From: Frondihabitans sp. PhB188
GTDB lineage: Bacteria > Actinomycetota > Actinomycetes > Actinomycetales > Microbacteriaceae
Assembly (NCBI RefSeq): GCF_003752365.1
Contig: NZ_RJUO01000004.1
Coordinates: 100,355 to 164,354 of the forward strand
Length of the DNA: 64,000 nucleotides
Direction: 5' to 3'
A model generated the notes under the pieces. It had not been told where the DNA came from. It saw only the letters and a program-made list of their open reading frames with translations, and ran no database searches. Of the stretch, positions 21,775 to 31,834 are shown in pieces. The stretch's first letter is position 1. Each line of letters opens with the position of its first letter. The position numbers were made by a program, and so were the translations under genes.

Positions 21775-21936
21775 GTGTACGCCGCCCTCTGGAGAGTGCT
21801 GCCCGGCCCCTGGTGGGTGCGGGTGCTGATCCTGATCGTTCTCCTGGCCGCCGTGCTCTACGCGCTGGTGACATGGGTGTTCCCCTTCGCCGATTCCCTC
21901 ATCCCCTCCCCTGACGTTACGGTTGACTCCCCATGA
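21775..21936 (+). CDS. Small single-pass membrane protein, 53 residues
   Basis: GTG at 21775 opens a frame beginning MYAALWRVLPGPWWVRVLIL and ending SLIPSPDVTVDSP. One membrane segment (about residues 15-40) is followed by a short outside tail. It starts 6 nt after the sortase stop, and its TGA overlaps the ATG of the amidotransferase by 4 nt. This coupling on both sides argues that it is a real gene. Function unknown. Confidence 0.8.
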   Translation: MYAALWRVLPGPWWVRVLILIVLLAAVLYALVTWVFPFADSLIPSPDVTVDSP

Positions 21937-22571
21937 CTCGCATCCTCGTCGTCGACAACTACGACAGCTTCGTCTACACGCTCAACGGCTACCTCCAGCA
22001 GCTCGGCGCCGAGACAGAGGTCGTGCGCAACGACTCGTTCTCCGGTTCCGACTCGGCCGCCCGCATCGCCGACTACGACGGCGTGCTCCTCTCGCCGGGC
22101 CCTGGTACCCCGGCAGCCGCCGGCGTCTCGATCGACGTCGTGCACGCGGCTCTCGACGGCGGCACGCCCCTTCTCGGCGTCTGCCTGGGTCACCAGGCGA
22201 TCGCGGAGGCTCTCGGCGCAACCGTCACGCACGCCGAAGAGCTCATGCACGGCAAGACCTCCCGAGTCACGCACGACAGTAGCGACTTCTACTCGAACGT
22301 TCCGCAGCCGTTCCTCGCTACGCGCTACCACTCCCTCGCCGTCGTCGACGACACCGTGCCCGCCGAGCTGGAGGTCACTTCACGCACCTCCGGTGGCGTC
22401 ATCATGGGGCTCAAGCACCGCGATGCCAACGTCTACGGTGTGCAGTTCCACCCCGAGTCGGTGCTCACGGAAGGCGGCTACAGCATGATCGGCAACTGGC
22501 TCTCCGTCGCGGGTCTGCCGACGGCGGTCGATGCCGCCAAGGGTCTGAGCCCGCTCGTCAACCTCGGCTGA
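21933..22571 (+). CDS. Class I glutamine amidotransferase, PabA/TrpG type
   Basis: A 212-residue glutaminase subunit that supplies ammonia to a chorismate-using synthase, for folate (PabA) or tryptophan (TrpG). It begins ILVVDNYDSFVYTL, then shows LLSPGPGTP and the nucleophile Cys in GVCLGHQAI. The His-Glu pair lies in VQFHPESV. The same gene sits between the sortase and pknB in many Actinobacteria. Whether the partner is PabB or TrpE cannot be told from this window. Confidence 0.94.
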   Translation: MTRILVVDNYDSFVYTLNGYLQQLGAETEVVRNDSFSGSDSAARIADYDGVLLSPGPGTPAAAGVSIDVVHAALDGGTPLLGVCLGHQAIAEALGATVTHAEELMHGKTSRVTHDSSDFYSNVPQPFLATRYHSLAVVDDTVPAELEVTSRTSGGVIMGLKHRDANVYGVQFHPESVLTEGGYSMIGNWLSVAGLPTAVDAAKGLSPLVNLG

Positions 22572-22681
22572 GGCGGGGCGACCCGCAGGGGGTGGCTCGA
22601 CGGCCAGTTCCTGCGCCGCAGGTCGCGAGAACCCGGCCGATAGTGCTGGTCGGGTAGCCGCGAGGGTGCGCGCGGACGCTG

Positions 22682-24403
22682 CTACTGACCGCTGCAGACG
22701 GTCAGAGTGATCGTCGACCCCTGAGGCTGCTCGCCGACGGGCAGCGACTGGGTGCTGACGATGTTGCCGGTGCACGAGTCGTCGGCGGTCGTGCGCACGT
22801 CGAGGCCGAGCGATGAGAGCGCCGACATCGCGTCGGCGACCGACTTCTCTGTCACGTCGGGTACGTTGACGGTCCCGCTCGAGACGACGAGGTCGACGGT
22901 GCTGCCTGGCTCGACGCTGGTGCCTGGTTCGGGTGTGGATGAGATGACCGTGCCTGCCGCGACCGTCGGGCTGTCCTGCTCGCTGACGGAGCCCTGCTGC
23001 AGACCGAGGGTCGTGAGCTGGTCCCAGGCGTCGGCGGTGGGTGATCCGCTGACGTCGGGCATCGCGACGGTGTCGGGGCCGGTCGAGACGTAGACGGTGA
23101 TGATCTCGTCTTTGGCGACGGGCGTGCCGGCGGGCGGGCTGGTCTTGACGATGTCGCCCTCGTCGACCGACTCGCTCGTGATATCGGAGCGCTCGGGTAC
23201 CAGACCGAGCTTCGTCAGCTTCGCAGCGCCGGTCTTGTACGGCTCGGAGGCGACCGTCGGCACGTCGATGCCGGCCGTGGAGGGCAGGACGACGGGTGAC
23301 AGGCGGGCGACCCAGATGACCACGGCGATGACGATGATGGCGATGAGCACGATCCCGGCCCAGATCCAGGCGACGGGCGGCCGCGTCTGGGTGCGGGCGG
23401 GGCGGTTCGCCTCGCTGCTGTTCAGCTCTTTGAGCGCCGCCTCGGAGCCCATGGCCGCGTTGGGGTTGACCCCGAACATGGTCGTCGTCGTGTCGGCGGC
23501 CGCCACGGTGACGTGCTGCTGGCGACGGGCCGGGAGATTGCCGGATCCGGCGTCGACGACGTCGCTGCGGAACTCCGCCGCGCTCTGGAACCGGTCGAAC
23601 CGGCTCTTGGCGAGGGCGTGGAGCGTGACGGCGTCGAGGGCCGGTGAGATCGCCGGGTTGAGCACGCTCGGCGGCACGGGCGGCTCGCTGACGTGCTGGT
23701 ACGCGACGGCGACGGGCGACTCGCCGCGGAAGGGCGGCCGGCCGGTGAGCAGCTCGAAGAGGAGCACGCCGGTCGAGTAGAGGTCGGAGCGGGCGTCGAC
23801 GGTCTCGCCGCGGGCCTGCTCGGGGCTGAAGTACTGGGCGGTGCCGAGGATCGCCGTGGTCTGCGCGACGGTGGCGGCGGAGTCGGAGACGGCTCGGGCG
23901 ATGCCGAAGTCCATCACCTTGACCTGGCCGGTGTGCGTCAGCATCACGTTGCCGGGCTTGATGTCGCGGTGCACGACGCCGGCGCGGTGCGAGTACTCGA
24001 GGGCGGTCAGCACACCCTCGGTGATCCTCACGGCCTCCTTGGGATCGAGCGGCCCCTCGGCGACGATGTCTTTGAGCAGGCGCCCCTCGACGTACTCCAT
24101 GACGATGTAGGGCACGAGCACCTGGTTGCCCATGGCGTCGCGCACGCTCTCTTCGCCGGCGTCGAAGACACGCACGATCGTGGGGTGCGCCATGCGGGCG
24201 GCGGCCTGAGCCTCTTGTCGGAAGCGGGTGCGGAAGGCCGGGTCGCTGGCGAGCTGCGACTTCATGAGCTTGATCGCGACCTGGCGGCCGAGGCGGGAGT
24301 CGGTGCCCATGTAGACGTTGGCCATGCCACCGTGACCGATCAGGTGACCGATCTGGTAACGGTTGGCGAGGAGGCTGATCCCCTCGGTCACGCCTTCAGC
24401 CAC
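22682..24403 (-). CDS. pknB: Serine/threonine kinase PknB with three PASTA domains
   Basis: A 573-residue membrane kinase controlling cell-wall growth. The kinase domain covers about residues 15-275: glycine loop IGHGGMANVY, Lys45, HRDIKPGN at 145-152 and DFG at 165-167. One membrane segment (IWAGIVLIAIIVIAVVIWVA) leads to three extracellular PASTA repeats, which bind muropeptides in homologues. GTG at 24403 has GGGAG 5 nt upstream; TTG at 24415 is less likely. It is the last gene of the fhaA-to-pknB series, separated from pknA by a hairpin. Confidence 0.96.
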   Translation of the reverse strand: MAEGVTEGISLLANRYQIGHLIGHGGMANVYMGTDSRLGRQVAIKLMKSQLASDPAFRTRFRQEAQAAARMAHPTIVRVFDAGEESVRDAMGNQVLVPYIVMEYVEGRLLKDIVAEGPLDPKEAVRITEGVLTALEYSHRAGVVHRDIKPGNVMLTHTGQVKVMDFGIARAVSDSAATVAQTTAILGTAQYFSPEQARGETVDARSDLYSTGVLLFELLTGRPPFRGESPVAVAYQHVSEPPVPPSVLNPAISPALDAVTLHALAKSRFDRFQSAAEFRSDVVDAGSGNLPARRQQHVTVAAADTTTTMFGVNPNAAMGSEAALKELNSSEANRPARTQTRPPVAWIWAGIVLIAIIVIAVVIWVARLSPVVLPSTAGIDVPTVASEPYKTGAAKLTKLGLVPERSDITSESVDEGDIVKTSPPAGTPVAKDEIITVYVSTGPDTVAMPDVSGSPTADAWDQLTTLGLQQGSVSEQDSPTVAAGTVISSTPEPGTSVEPGSTVDLVVSSGTVNVPDVTEKSVADAMSALSSLGLDVRTTADDSCTGNIVSTQSLPVGEQPQGSTITLTVCSGQ

Positions 24404-24419
24404 GAATACTCCCAAAATG

Positions 24420-24456
24420 CCACGGTCCCGACCAGTGTACCTGGGCGGGACCGTGG
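24420..24456 (-). terminator. Hairpin between pknA and pknB (terminator or attenuator)
   Basis: Perfect 11-bp arms CCACGGTCCCG/CGGGACCGTGG (24420-24430 and 24446-24456) enclose a 15-nt loop. On the minus strand the hairpin is followed by CATTTT and then the pknB ribosome-binding site. It would end or reduce read-through from pknA into pknB. Confidence 0.75.
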
Positions 24457-24498
24457 AGGTCTGGGCGCGCTGTGAGGGCGCAAGTACCTACAGCAGAC

Positions 24499-26325
24499 CT
24501 ACTGGTTGCCTTTTCCGTTGCCGTTGTTGCCGTTTCCGTTGCCGTTCGTGCCATCGCCGGCAGCCGGATCGGTGCCGTCGTCGGTCGGATCGGCCGACGG
24601 CGCCGCCGTCACGGTGACCGACACGCCGGCCGACGCGGCCGAGGTGACGGACCCGCACTTGGCCTTGTAGCTGAACGTCAGCGTGCCGACCTCGGTCGAC
24701 TTCACCGTCACGGTCGTCGTGTTGGCGCCGACCGAGTTCGACGTCTTGCCACCCGAGTCGGTGCCGCCCGAGATCGTGTAGCTGAACCCGGTGAGCGAGT
24801 AGCCGACGGGGCAGCCGGTGTAGGTCGGGATCGTGATCGTCGCCATCTGCGTCGTGTCGATCGCGGTGGGTGCCGCCGTGGGCGCGCCCGGCTGGTCGGC
24901 CGAGGGGGCCGCCGTGTAGACGTAGATCACGATCGGGGTCGTCTTCTTGACCACACCGGTCGGGTTGACCTTGTACACCTTGCCCTGGTCGGCCGTGGTC
25001 GGTGCGGTCTGCGAATCCTGCGACGTGTTCACCTCGAAGCCCATGTCGCCGAGCAGCAGGCGCACCTGCGCCTCGGTCTTGCCGGTGTAGTCGGTCTGCA
25101 CGATCAGCGCGCTGTCGTCAGTCGGCGTCGTGGTCGGCGTCGGCGACTCCCTGGGGGTGCTCGACGACTTCGGCGGGGCCTTGGTCGTCTCCTGCGCCGA
25201 AGGCGTGCCGCCATTGGTCAGAGCGAACGCGAGGCCGATGCCGCCGCCGACGACGATGATGATGGCGAGGACGATGATCGGCCAGAACCACGGGCCGCGC
25301 TTCTTCTTCTGAGGCTCCTCGTCGCCCTCGCCGGGCGTCTCGACGAGACCGGTGCCGAGGCCGGGGTTGACTGCGGTCGTCGGCGCCTGCGCGTCGGCGG
25401 CCGACATGAGGCGGGTGGTCGCATCGGCAGCGGCGAACACCTGGGTCGCGGCGTCGCCGGCACCCCCGATTCCGAGCATGGGAACTGCGGCGGTCGCCGC
25501 CGCCACGTCGCCGCGGCGAAGGGCCCGGGCCGCCTGGGCCAGCGCCGACGCCGAAGCGGGTCGCTCCGCCGGCTTCTTGGCGATGGACGAGTAGACGAGC
25601 TTGCGCACGGGCTCGGGGATGGTCGTCGGCAGATCGGGCGGCGTCTCGTTGATCTGCGCCATCGCGATGGCGACCTGCGACTCGCCCGTGAAGGGGCGGC
25701 GGCCGGCGAGGGCCTCGTAGGCGACGATTCCGAGAGAGTAGATGTCGGTCGAGGGCGAGGCCGGGTGACCGGACGCCTGCTCGGGCGAGAGGTACTGGAC
25801 GGTGCCCATGACCTGGCCGGTCGCGGTGAGCGGCACCTGGTCGGCGATGCGGGCGATGCCGAAGTCGGTGATCTTGACTCGGCCGTCCGGCGTCACGAGG
25901 AGGTTGCCGGGCTTGATGTCGCGGTGCACGAGGCCGGCCGCGTGAGCCGCCTGAAGTGCCGACGCCGTCTGCGCGACTATGTCGAGCACCTTGTCGGTGG
26001 GGAGCACGCGATCGCGCTCGAGCACGGTCGACAGGGCCTCGCCGGGCACGAGCTCCATGACGAGGTAGGCGCTGCCCTCCTCCTCGCCGTAGTCGAAGAC
26101 GTTGGCGATGCCCTCGTGGTTGACGAGAGCGGCGTGACGGGCCTCGGCGCGGAAGCGCTCGAGGAACCCCGGGTCGCCGAGGTACTCGTCTTTCAAGATC
26201 TTGACGGCGACGGTCCGGCCGATGACCAGGTCGGTCGCCTGCCACACCTCGCCCATGCCGCCGATGGCGACGCGGGACGACAGCTCGTACCGTCCGCCCA
26301 GAGTGAGCCCGCTGAATGGCCTCAT
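24499..26325 (-). CDS. pknA: Serine/threonine kinase PknA with extracellular PASTA and second beta domain
   Basis: A 608-residue membrane kinase. Kinase signatures: [13 protein letters not shown], Lys42, HRDIKPGN from 134 and DFG at 154-156. After a membrane segment ([22 protein letters not shown]) come one PASTA-like domain ([20 protein letters not shown]) and a Thr/Ser-rich beta-type domain with two Cys. The tail is low-complexity Gly/Asn ending GKGNQ. Mycobacterial PknA lacks such an outer part. The start overlaps the pbpA stop by 4 nt. Confidence 0.94.
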   Translation of the reverse strand: MRPFSGLTLGGRYELSSRVAIGGMGEVWQATDLVIGRTVAVKILKDEYLGDPGFLERFRAEARHAALVNHEGIANVFDYGEEEGSAYLVMELVPGEALSTVLERDRVLPTDKVLDIVAQTASALQAAHAAGLVHRDIKPGNLLVTPDGRVKITDFGIARIADQVPLTATGQVMGTVQYLSPEQASGHPASPSTDIYSLGIVAYEALAGRRPFTGESQVAIAMAQINETPPDLPTTIPEPVRKLVYSSIAKKPAERPASASALAQAARALRRGDVAAATAAVPMLGIGGAGDAATQVFAAADATTRLMSAADAQAPTTAVNPGLGTGLVETPGEGDEEPQKKKRGPWFWPIIVLAIIIVVGGGIGLAFALTNGGTPSAQETTKAPPKSSSTPRESPTPTTTPTDDSALIVQTDYTGKTEAQVRLLLGDMGFEVNTSQDSQTAPTTADQGKVYKVNPTGVVKKTTPIVIYVYTAAPSADQPGAPTAAPTAIDTTQMATITIPTYTGCPVGYSLTGFSYTISGGTDSGGKTSNSVGANTTTVTVKSTEVGTLTFSYKAKCGSVTSAASAGVSVTVTAAPSADPTDDGTDPAAGDGTNGNGNGNNGNGKGNQ

Positions 26326-27776
26326 TTGTTGAGCACCGCCTCCATCACTTGCTTTGCGATCGGTGCCGCAACCGTATTGCCGACCGCCGACTGTCCCTGA
26401 CCGCCACCGTTCCCCACGACGACCGCCACGGCCACCTTCGGGTCTTTCGCCGGAGCGAATCCCGTGAACCAGAGCGTGTAGGGGTCGCCGTCACCGTTCT
26501 CCGCGGTGCCGGTCTTGCCCGCGACGTCGACGCCGCTAATTCTTGCATTGGTTCCGGTGCCCTTGTTGACGACCTCGGTCATGAGCTCGGTCAGAGTCGC
26601 CGCGGTGTCGGAGCTGATCGGGGTGCCCAGTTCTTGAGCCTGGAACGACTTCAGGGTCGACAGGTCCGGGTTCACGATGCTCTCGATGAGCGTGGGTGTC
26701 ATCTCGGTGCCTCCGTTCGCGATCGTCGCTGTGGTCATGGCGACCTGCAGCGGCGACTCGCGGACGCTGCCCTGCCCGAAGGACTGCAGCATCAGGGTCG
26801 CGGTGTCGTCGGTGTAGGGGAACACGCTCTCGGCGGTCCGCTGCGGGATCTCGAGGGCGCTGTCGAAGCCGAACGCCTTCGCCATCGCGTTGATCCGGTC
26901 GTAGCCCAGCTCGGCGCCGAGCTCGGCGAACGGGATGTTGCACGAGTCGATGAGCGCGGTCTCGATCGTGACCGTCTTGCCGGCGCCACACGAGCCGCCC
27001 TCGGCGTTGTTGATCTTGCGGGTCGAGCCGGGCAGGGTCAGCGTCGCCGGGTTGTCGAGCTTCGAGGCCTTCGTGTACTTGCCGCTCTCGAACGCGGCGG
27101 CCGCGACGACGAGCTTGAAGGTCGAGCCCGGGAAGTACAGATCGCCCTGGATCGCCCGGTTGATCAGCGGCTGCGACGAGTCGGCGATGAGCGTCTTGTA
27201 CGCCTTCAGCACGCTGGCGCGATCATGGCTGGCCAGCTGGTTGGGGTCGTACGAGCCCTTCGACACCATCGCGAGGATCTTGCCCGTCGACGGCTCGATC
27301 GCGACGACGGCGCCGGTGTTGCTGCCGAGGGCGTCGTAGGCGACCTTCTGCACGGCCGCGTCGATCGTCGTGTTGACCGTCGCGCCCTCGGGGTCCTTGC
27401 CGGTGAGAAGCGAGTTCAGCTTGTCGAAGAACTGCTCGTTCGAGGTGCCCGACAGCTCTTTGTTCAGGGCGCTCTCGATGCCGGTCGAGCCCTGACCCAG
27501 CGTGTAGTAGCCGGTCACCGGCGCATAGAGCTCGCCGTCCGAGTACGTGCGCAAGAACTTGTACTGGTCGTCGACCGGCTTCGAGTCGGCGACCGCCTGG
27601 CCGTCGACGACGATGGCGCCCCGCTGCGCGGAGTAGCTCTGCAGGATCGCCCGACTGTTGCGCGGGTCGGCCTTGAGCGACTCCGCCTGGAAGCCGGTGA
27701 TGTACGTGCTCGACACCATGAGCGCCACGAACATGGCGAGCACCACGATGCTGACGCGCTTGAGCTCCTTGTTCAT
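26322..27776 (-). CDS. pbpA: Penicillin-binding protein PbpA (class B transpeptidase)
   Basis: A 484-residue cell-wall cross-linking enzyme. One N-terminal membrane segment ([21 protein letters not shown]) precedes the transpeptidase domain. The three active-site motifs are present: STFK at 218-221, SCN at 278-280, and KTG in [14 protein letters not shown] at 27776 shares a base with the stop of the upstream FtsW/RodA gene (TGATG). It is the usual partner of the glycosyltransferase encoded upstream. Confidence 0.96.
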   Translation of the reverse strand: MNKELKRVSIVVLAMFVALMVSSTYITGFQAESLKADPRNSRAILQSYSAQRGAIVVDGQAVADSKPVDDQYKFLRTYSDGELYAPVTGYYTLGQGSTGIESALNKELSGTSNEQFFDKLNSLLTGKDPEGATVNTTIDAAVQKVAYDALGSNTGAVVAIEPSTGKILAMVSKGSYDPNQLASHDRASVLKAYKTLIADSSQPLINRAIQGDLYFPGSTFKLVVAAAAFESGKYTKASKLDNPATLTLPGSTRKINNAEGGSCGAGKTVTIETALIDSCNIPFAELGAELGYDRINAMAKAFGFDSALEIPQRTAESVFPYTDDTATLMLQSFGQGSVRESPLQVAMTTATIANGGTEMTPTLIESIVNPDLSTLKSFQAQELGTPISSDTAATLTELMTEVVNKGTGTNARISGVDVAGKTGTAENGDGDPYTLWFTGFAPAKDPKVAVAVVVGNGGGQGQSAVGNTVAAPIAKQVMEAVLNK

Positions 27777-29236
27777 CAGCCGACCACCGCCCGGGGGCCG
27801 GTGCGGATTCCGTCCGAGAGCCGCAGGATGAGCGCCACGATGATCCAGTTCGAGAGCAGGGAGGAGCCTCCGGCCGCGAGGAACGGCATGGTCAGCCCGG
27901 TCAGCGGGATGACGCGCGTCACGCCGCCCATGACGACGAACACCTGGAGGGCGATGATGAACGAGAGGCCGACGCCGAGCAGGCGGCCGAAGTCGTCGGT
28001 GCCGACGAAGCCGATGCGGAAGCCCCGCGAGACCAGGAGGATGTAGAGGCCCAGGATCGCGATGAGTCCGGCGAGCCCCAGCTCCTCGCCGAGCGACGCG
28101 ATGATGTAGTCCGACTGCGCGAGCGGCGTCGTGCCGGGGCTGCCCTGGCCGAAGCCGGTGCCGATGAGGCCGCCGTTGGCGAGGCCGAACAGGCCCGTGA
28201 CGAGCTGGTAGCTGCCGCCGGGCGCGCCGTAGACGGAGTTGCTGAGCGGGTTCAGCCACGCCTCGAACCGGTCGTGGACGTACTCCTGCGTGAGGGCGGC
28301 CGCGATGGCGCCGCCGACGAACAGGACCATGCCCAGCACGACCCAGCTGGCCTTGCCGGTGGCGACGTAGATCATCACCAGGAACAGGCCGAAGTACAGC
28401 AGCGAGGTGCCGAGGTCTTTCTCGAACACCAGCACGACCATGGCCATGCCCCAGATGATCAGGATCGGCCCGAGGTCGCGGGGCCGCGGGAAGCGCATGC
28501 CGAGGATCTTCGGCCCCATCAGCGACAGGCTGTCGCGGGCCTGCACGAGGTAGCCGGCGAAGAAGATCGCGAGCGTGATCTTGGCGATCTCACCGGGCTG
28601 GAACGAGAGCGGGCCGACGTCGATCCAGACGCGTGCGGCGAGCCCGCGGCGGCCGAGGCCGGGCACGAGCGGCAGCAGGAGGAAGACGATCGAGACGAAC
28701 ATCGCAATGTAGCGGTAGCGGGCGAGGATCCGGTAGTTCTTGATCGCGATGATCGCGATGATGGCCACGACGAGAGCCGCTGTCGTCCACAGGATCTGGC
28801 GCTCGCCCGCGTGGGTCGGGTTCGAGCCCGACCAGGAGGGGATGTCGATGCGGTAGATCTCGGCGATGCCCAGGCCGTTGAGGGTGAGGGCGATCGGCAG
28901 CACGAACGGATCGGCGTCGCGCGCGACGACGCGGAGCACGACGTGCAGGACGAGGGCGAGGAGCAGGACCAGGCCGCCCGACCACAGCACGTCGGAGCGG
29001 ATCTCGCCGAGGGCGCCGAGCTGCACCAAGAGCATCGCCCCGGCTGAGATTCCGCAGGCCACGATCAGCAGCGGAAGCTCGATGTTGCGCAGGCGCGCCG
29101 GCTGGCGCGGGCGGATCGTGATCGTCTGCGTGAGGGTGGAGCCGGTGAGGTTCGTGCCCGCAGGGGTCGAGGCGCTCGCGGCGGCCGGGGTCGAGGGGCG
29201 GCCGATCGCCTCGGTGGCGTCATCAGCCGCTGGCAT
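27776..29236 (-). CDS. rodA: FtsW/RodA/SpoVE-family glycosyltransferase
   Basis: A 486-residue multi-pass membrane enzyme that polymerises lipid II into glycan strands. A 40-residue Ala/Thr-rich N-terminal tail precedes about ten to twelve membrane segments. Conserved SEDS parts include FQPGEIAKITLAIFFAGYL, FEKDLGTSLLYF and LVTGLFGLANGGLIGTGFGQ. It overlaps pstP by 14 nt and pbpA by one base. Its pairing with pbpA is that of the elongation enzyme in mycobacteria, hence the symbol; FtsW is the alternative. Confidence 0.93.
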   Translation of the reverse strand: MPAADDATEAIGRPSTPAAASASTPAGTNLTGSTLTQTITIRPRQPARLRNIELPLLIVACGISAGAMLLVQLGALGEIRSDVLWSGGLVLLLALVLHVVLRVVARDADPFVLPIALTLNGLGIAEIYRIDIPSWSGSNPTHAGERQILWTTAALVVAIIAIIAIKNYRILARYRYIAMFVSIVFLLLPLVPGLGRRGLAARVWIDVGPLSFQPGEIAKITLAIFFAGYLVQARDSLSLMGPKILGMRFPRPRDLGPILIIWGMAMVVLVFEKDLGTSLLYFGLFLVMIYVATGKASWVVLGMVLFVGGAIAAALTQEYVHDRFEAWLNPLSNSVYGAPGGSYQLVTGLFGLANGGLIGTGFGQGSPGTTPLAQSDYIIASLGEELGLAGLIAILGLYILLVSRGFRIGFVGTDDFGRLLGVGLSFIIALQVFVVMGGVTRVIPLTGLTMPFLAAGGSSLLSNWIIVALILRLSDGIRTGPRAVVG

Positions 29237-30464
29237 TCGCGAGCCTCTCGACGATGGTCCGGGCGTCGGTCAGGCTTCCCGCGTTGATCGTGTCTTTCAC
29301 GGTCGTCTGCGTGTAGCTCGACAGGTCGTCGACCTTGACCTGCGTCGTCTCGTACACGCTCGACAGGTGGATCGGCCCGAGCGTCTGCTGCACGCCCTTG
29401 TAGATCACGACGGTGCCGTCCTGCTCGCCGACGTAGTAGTGGTCTTGGGTCCAGCGGTAGGTGAGGATCACGCCGGTCGCGACGATGATGATCGCGACGG
29501 CGAGAGCCACCAGCCAGGTGATGCGGCGGGTGCGGGCGCGCCGGCGGTCCTCGGCGATGAGCTCGGCGAGGTACTCGTCGGACTCGGGCTCGAAGTGGCT
29601 GTCTTCTGGAGTCGTGGCCACCTTGAGCGGGTGCAGGAGGATCGTGGGGAGGCGCAGCGGGCGGCGGCCCTGCTCGCCCTCGAACGTCAGGGGCGTGGCG
29701 GCCGAGCCGACGGTGGTGGGCTGCTCGGCCGACGAGATCTCGCTCTCGTCGACGTCGACGACGACGACGGTCACGTTGTCGGGGGCGCCGTGGTCGAGCG
29801 TCTCCTTGACGAGACGGCGCGACACGGCGTCGGCGTCGAGCCCGGAGGCCAGCGCCTTGCGGATCCGGTCTTCGGCGAGGTAGCTCGAGAGGCCGTCCGA
29901 GCAGATCAGCCAGCGGTCGCCCGGCTGCGTGCCCAGGATCGCCGTGTCGATCTCGGGGGCCGCGTCGACGTCGCCGAGCACGCGCATCAGCACCGAGCGG
30001 CGCGGGTGCACGGCGGCCTCCTCGGGCGTGATGCGGCCCGAGTCGACGAGGCGCTGCACGAAGGTGTGGTCGGCCGTGATCTGGCTGAGCTCCCCCTCGC
30101 GGTACAGGTAGATGCGCGAGTCGCCGATGTGGGCGATCGCGATGCTGTCGCCGACGCGCATCATCGCGCTGACGGTCGTGCCCATGCCGGTCAGCTCGGG
30201 GTGCTCGAAGACGGTCTCGGCCAGCAGCTGGTTGGCCGCGATCAGCGACGACTGGAGGGCGAACTCGGCGTCGCCCGGAGACGAGTAGGGCTTGTCGGTC
30301 TCGCGGATCCTGCGGATCGCGATCGCCGAGGCCACGTCGCCGCCGGCGTGGCCGCCCATGCCGTCGGCCACGACGAAGAGCTGATTGCCCGCGTAGCCGG
30401 AGTCTTGGTTGTTGGCCCGGATCTTTCCGACGTTGGAAAGCGCAGCGCTCCTGATCGACGCCAC
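29223..30464 (-). CDS. pstP: PP2C-family Ser/Thr phosphatase PstP
   Basis: A 413-residue membrane phosphatase that reverses PknA/PknB phosphorylation. The N-terminal PP2C domain shows ALSNVGKIRANNQDS, VVADGMGGHAGGD, IGDSRIYLYR and DGLSSYL, with the metal-binding Asp residues present. A juxtamembrane region rich in Arg precedes one membrane segment (WLVALAVAIIIVATGVILTY) and an extracellular tail of about 85 residues. Confidence 0.96.
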   Translation of the reverse strand: MASIRSAALSNVGKIRANNQDSGYAGNQLFVVADGMGGHAGGDVASAIAIRRIRETDKPYSSPGDAEFALQSSLIAANQLLAETVFEHPELTGMGTTVSAMMRVGDSIAIAHIGDSRIYLYREGELSQITADHTFVQRLVDSGRITPEEAAVHPRRSVLMRVLGDVDAAPEIDTAILGTQPGDRWLICSDGLSSYLAEDRIRKALASGLDADAVSRRLVKETLDHGAPDNVTVVVVDVDESEISSAEQPTTVGSAATPLTFEGEQGRRPLRLPTILLHPLKVATTPEDSHFEPESDEYLAELIAEDRRRARTRRITWLVALAVAIIIVATGVILTYRWTQDHYYVGEQDGTVVIYKGVQQTLGPIHLSSVYETTQVKVDDLSSYTQTTVKDTINAGSLTDARTIVERLANASG

Positions 30465-30467
30465 CCG

Positions 30468-31001
30468 CTACCGCCGCAACTCGAAGCTCGTGGTGCCGAT
30501 GGTGACCGTGGTGTTCGAGGCGAGCGGCGTCGGGACGGAGATGCGCTCCCCGTTCACGAACGTGCCGTTGGTCGAGTCGAGGTCCTGGATCACCCAGCGG
30601 CCGTTCCACAGCATGAGCCGGGCGTGGTGGGTCGAGGTGTAGTCGTCGCGGATGATCAGGTTGCTCTCGTTCGAGCGGCCGATCGTGAGCGGCCCGTCGC
30701 CGAGCGGCATCTCGAGGCCGTTCTTGGCGCCCTTGGTGATGACGAGGCGGGTCGCAGTCACGTCGGAGGTCGGCGCCGGGGCAGCGGGCGCAGGAACTGC
30801 GGGAGCCCGCGGAGCCTGACTCGGGGCCGCCGCTGCTGCCGCCTGGGCCTGGCCGCCGGCGGGCTGCTGGTCGGCGGGCAGCTTCTTGGCCCGCTGCCCG
30901 AACAGGTCGCTGCGGAGCGCGTAGACGATGAAGAAGATGAAGAGCCACAGCACGACGATGAAGGCGAGGCGGAGGACGAGGAGGGTCAGCTCACTGGTCA
31001 T
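30468..31001 (-). CDS. fhaB: FHA-domain membrane protein FhaB (FipA-like)
   Basis: A 177-residue protein. One N-terminal membrane segment (LLVLRLAFIVVLWLFIFFIV) and a Pro/Ala-rich linker lead to a C-terminal FHA domain that binds phosphothreonine: PLTIGRSNESNLIIRDDYTS, then THHARL and DLDSTNGTFVNG. It overlaps fhaA by 4 nt and precedes pstP by 3 nt, so it reads PknA/PknB phosphorylation within the same operon. Confidence 0.95.
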   Translation of the reverse strand: MTSELTLLVLRLAFIVVLWLFIFFIVYALRSDLFGQRAKKLPADQQPAGGQAQAAAAAAPSQAPRAPAVPAPAAPAPTSDVTATRLVITKGAKNGLEMPLGDGPLTIGRSNESNLIIRDDYTSTHHARLMLWNGRWVIQDLDSTNGTFVNGERISVPTPLASNTTVTIGTTSFELRR

Positions 31002-31735
31002 CGGAGGGCGCCCCCTTCCGGCGGATTATGGCCGGTGCGGGAGCCGTCGGCGGAGCCGCTGCGGGACGTCGAGACGGGAAGCACTCGGAACACGATACGC
31101 GTACGACCTATTTGGATCACAGAATCGGGCTGAACGACGGCCTTGGTCAGCGGGACGCCATCGAGCTTGGAGCCGTTGGTCGAACCCAGATCAGTGGCCT
31201 GAGCGTGCTGGCCGTCCCACAGGATCTCGACGTGCTTTCGGCTCGTGCCGGTGTCTTGCACGGTGATGTCGGCCTCGCTGCCGCGGCCGATCACAGTGCG
31301 GCCCTTCGGGAGGGAGTGCTGCGTGCCCTCGACCTCGACGACGGGGGTCCACACGACGTCTTCCTCGCGGACGTTCGCCGAGTCGATCCGCAGGATGCCG
31401 GTCGTGAGGCGCTCGTCGAGCCGCAGCTCGATCCGGACGCGACCCGCGAAAGAATAGGACTGCTTGCGCGCGTGCCCCTCGACCTCGGCCGCGAGCTCGT
31501 CGACGAGGGCACGACCCATCTCGTCCATCCGCGCGAAGTCCTTCGAGGCGAGCGCCACTGTGAACTCGTTCGGCGTCAGGATCCGCTCGCGCGAGACCAC
31601 GGCCGCCTTCACATCCATCTCGCGCTTCAGGGCCGCCGTGATCTCGAGCGGCTGGACGCCCGAACGGAACGTCTTCGAGAACGTGCCGTTGACAGCACGC
31701 TCCAGACGTCGTTCGAAGTTGTCGAGCAGTCCCAC
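30998..31735 (-). CDS. fhaA: FHA-domain protein FhaA
   Basis: A 245-residue cytoplasmic protein. The N-terminal DUF3662 domain (GLLDNFERRLERAVNGTFSK onward, about 1-120) is followed by a C-terminal FHA domain with TVIGRGSEADITVQDTGTSR, RKHVEI and DLGSTNGSKLDG. In mycobacteria it links MviN/MurJ and PknB to peptidoglycan synthesis. It is the first gene of the kinase operon. Its linker is shorter than in the mycobacterial protein (about 530 residues). Confidence 0.95.
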   Translation of the reverse strand: MGLLDNFERRLERAVNGTFSKTFRSGVQPLEITAALKREMDVKAAVVSRERILTPNEFTVALASKDFARMDEMGRALVDELAAEVEGHARKQSYSFAGRVRIELRLDERLTTGILRIDSANVREEDVVWTPVVEVEGTQHSLPKGRTVIGRGSEADITVQDTGTSRKHVEILWDGQHAQATDLGSTNGSKLDGVPLTKAVVQPDSVIQIGRTRIVFRVLPVSTSRSGSADGSRTGHNPPEGGALR

Positions 31736-31834
31736 TGGATCTCCTGGTCGGTCGTTCGGCCGGTTGCCGCCTGGCCGATAAGTCTGCCCAAGCTAGCGGG
31801 TGCAAGAGTAGTGCCCGCTGCATGCTATCGTTTT

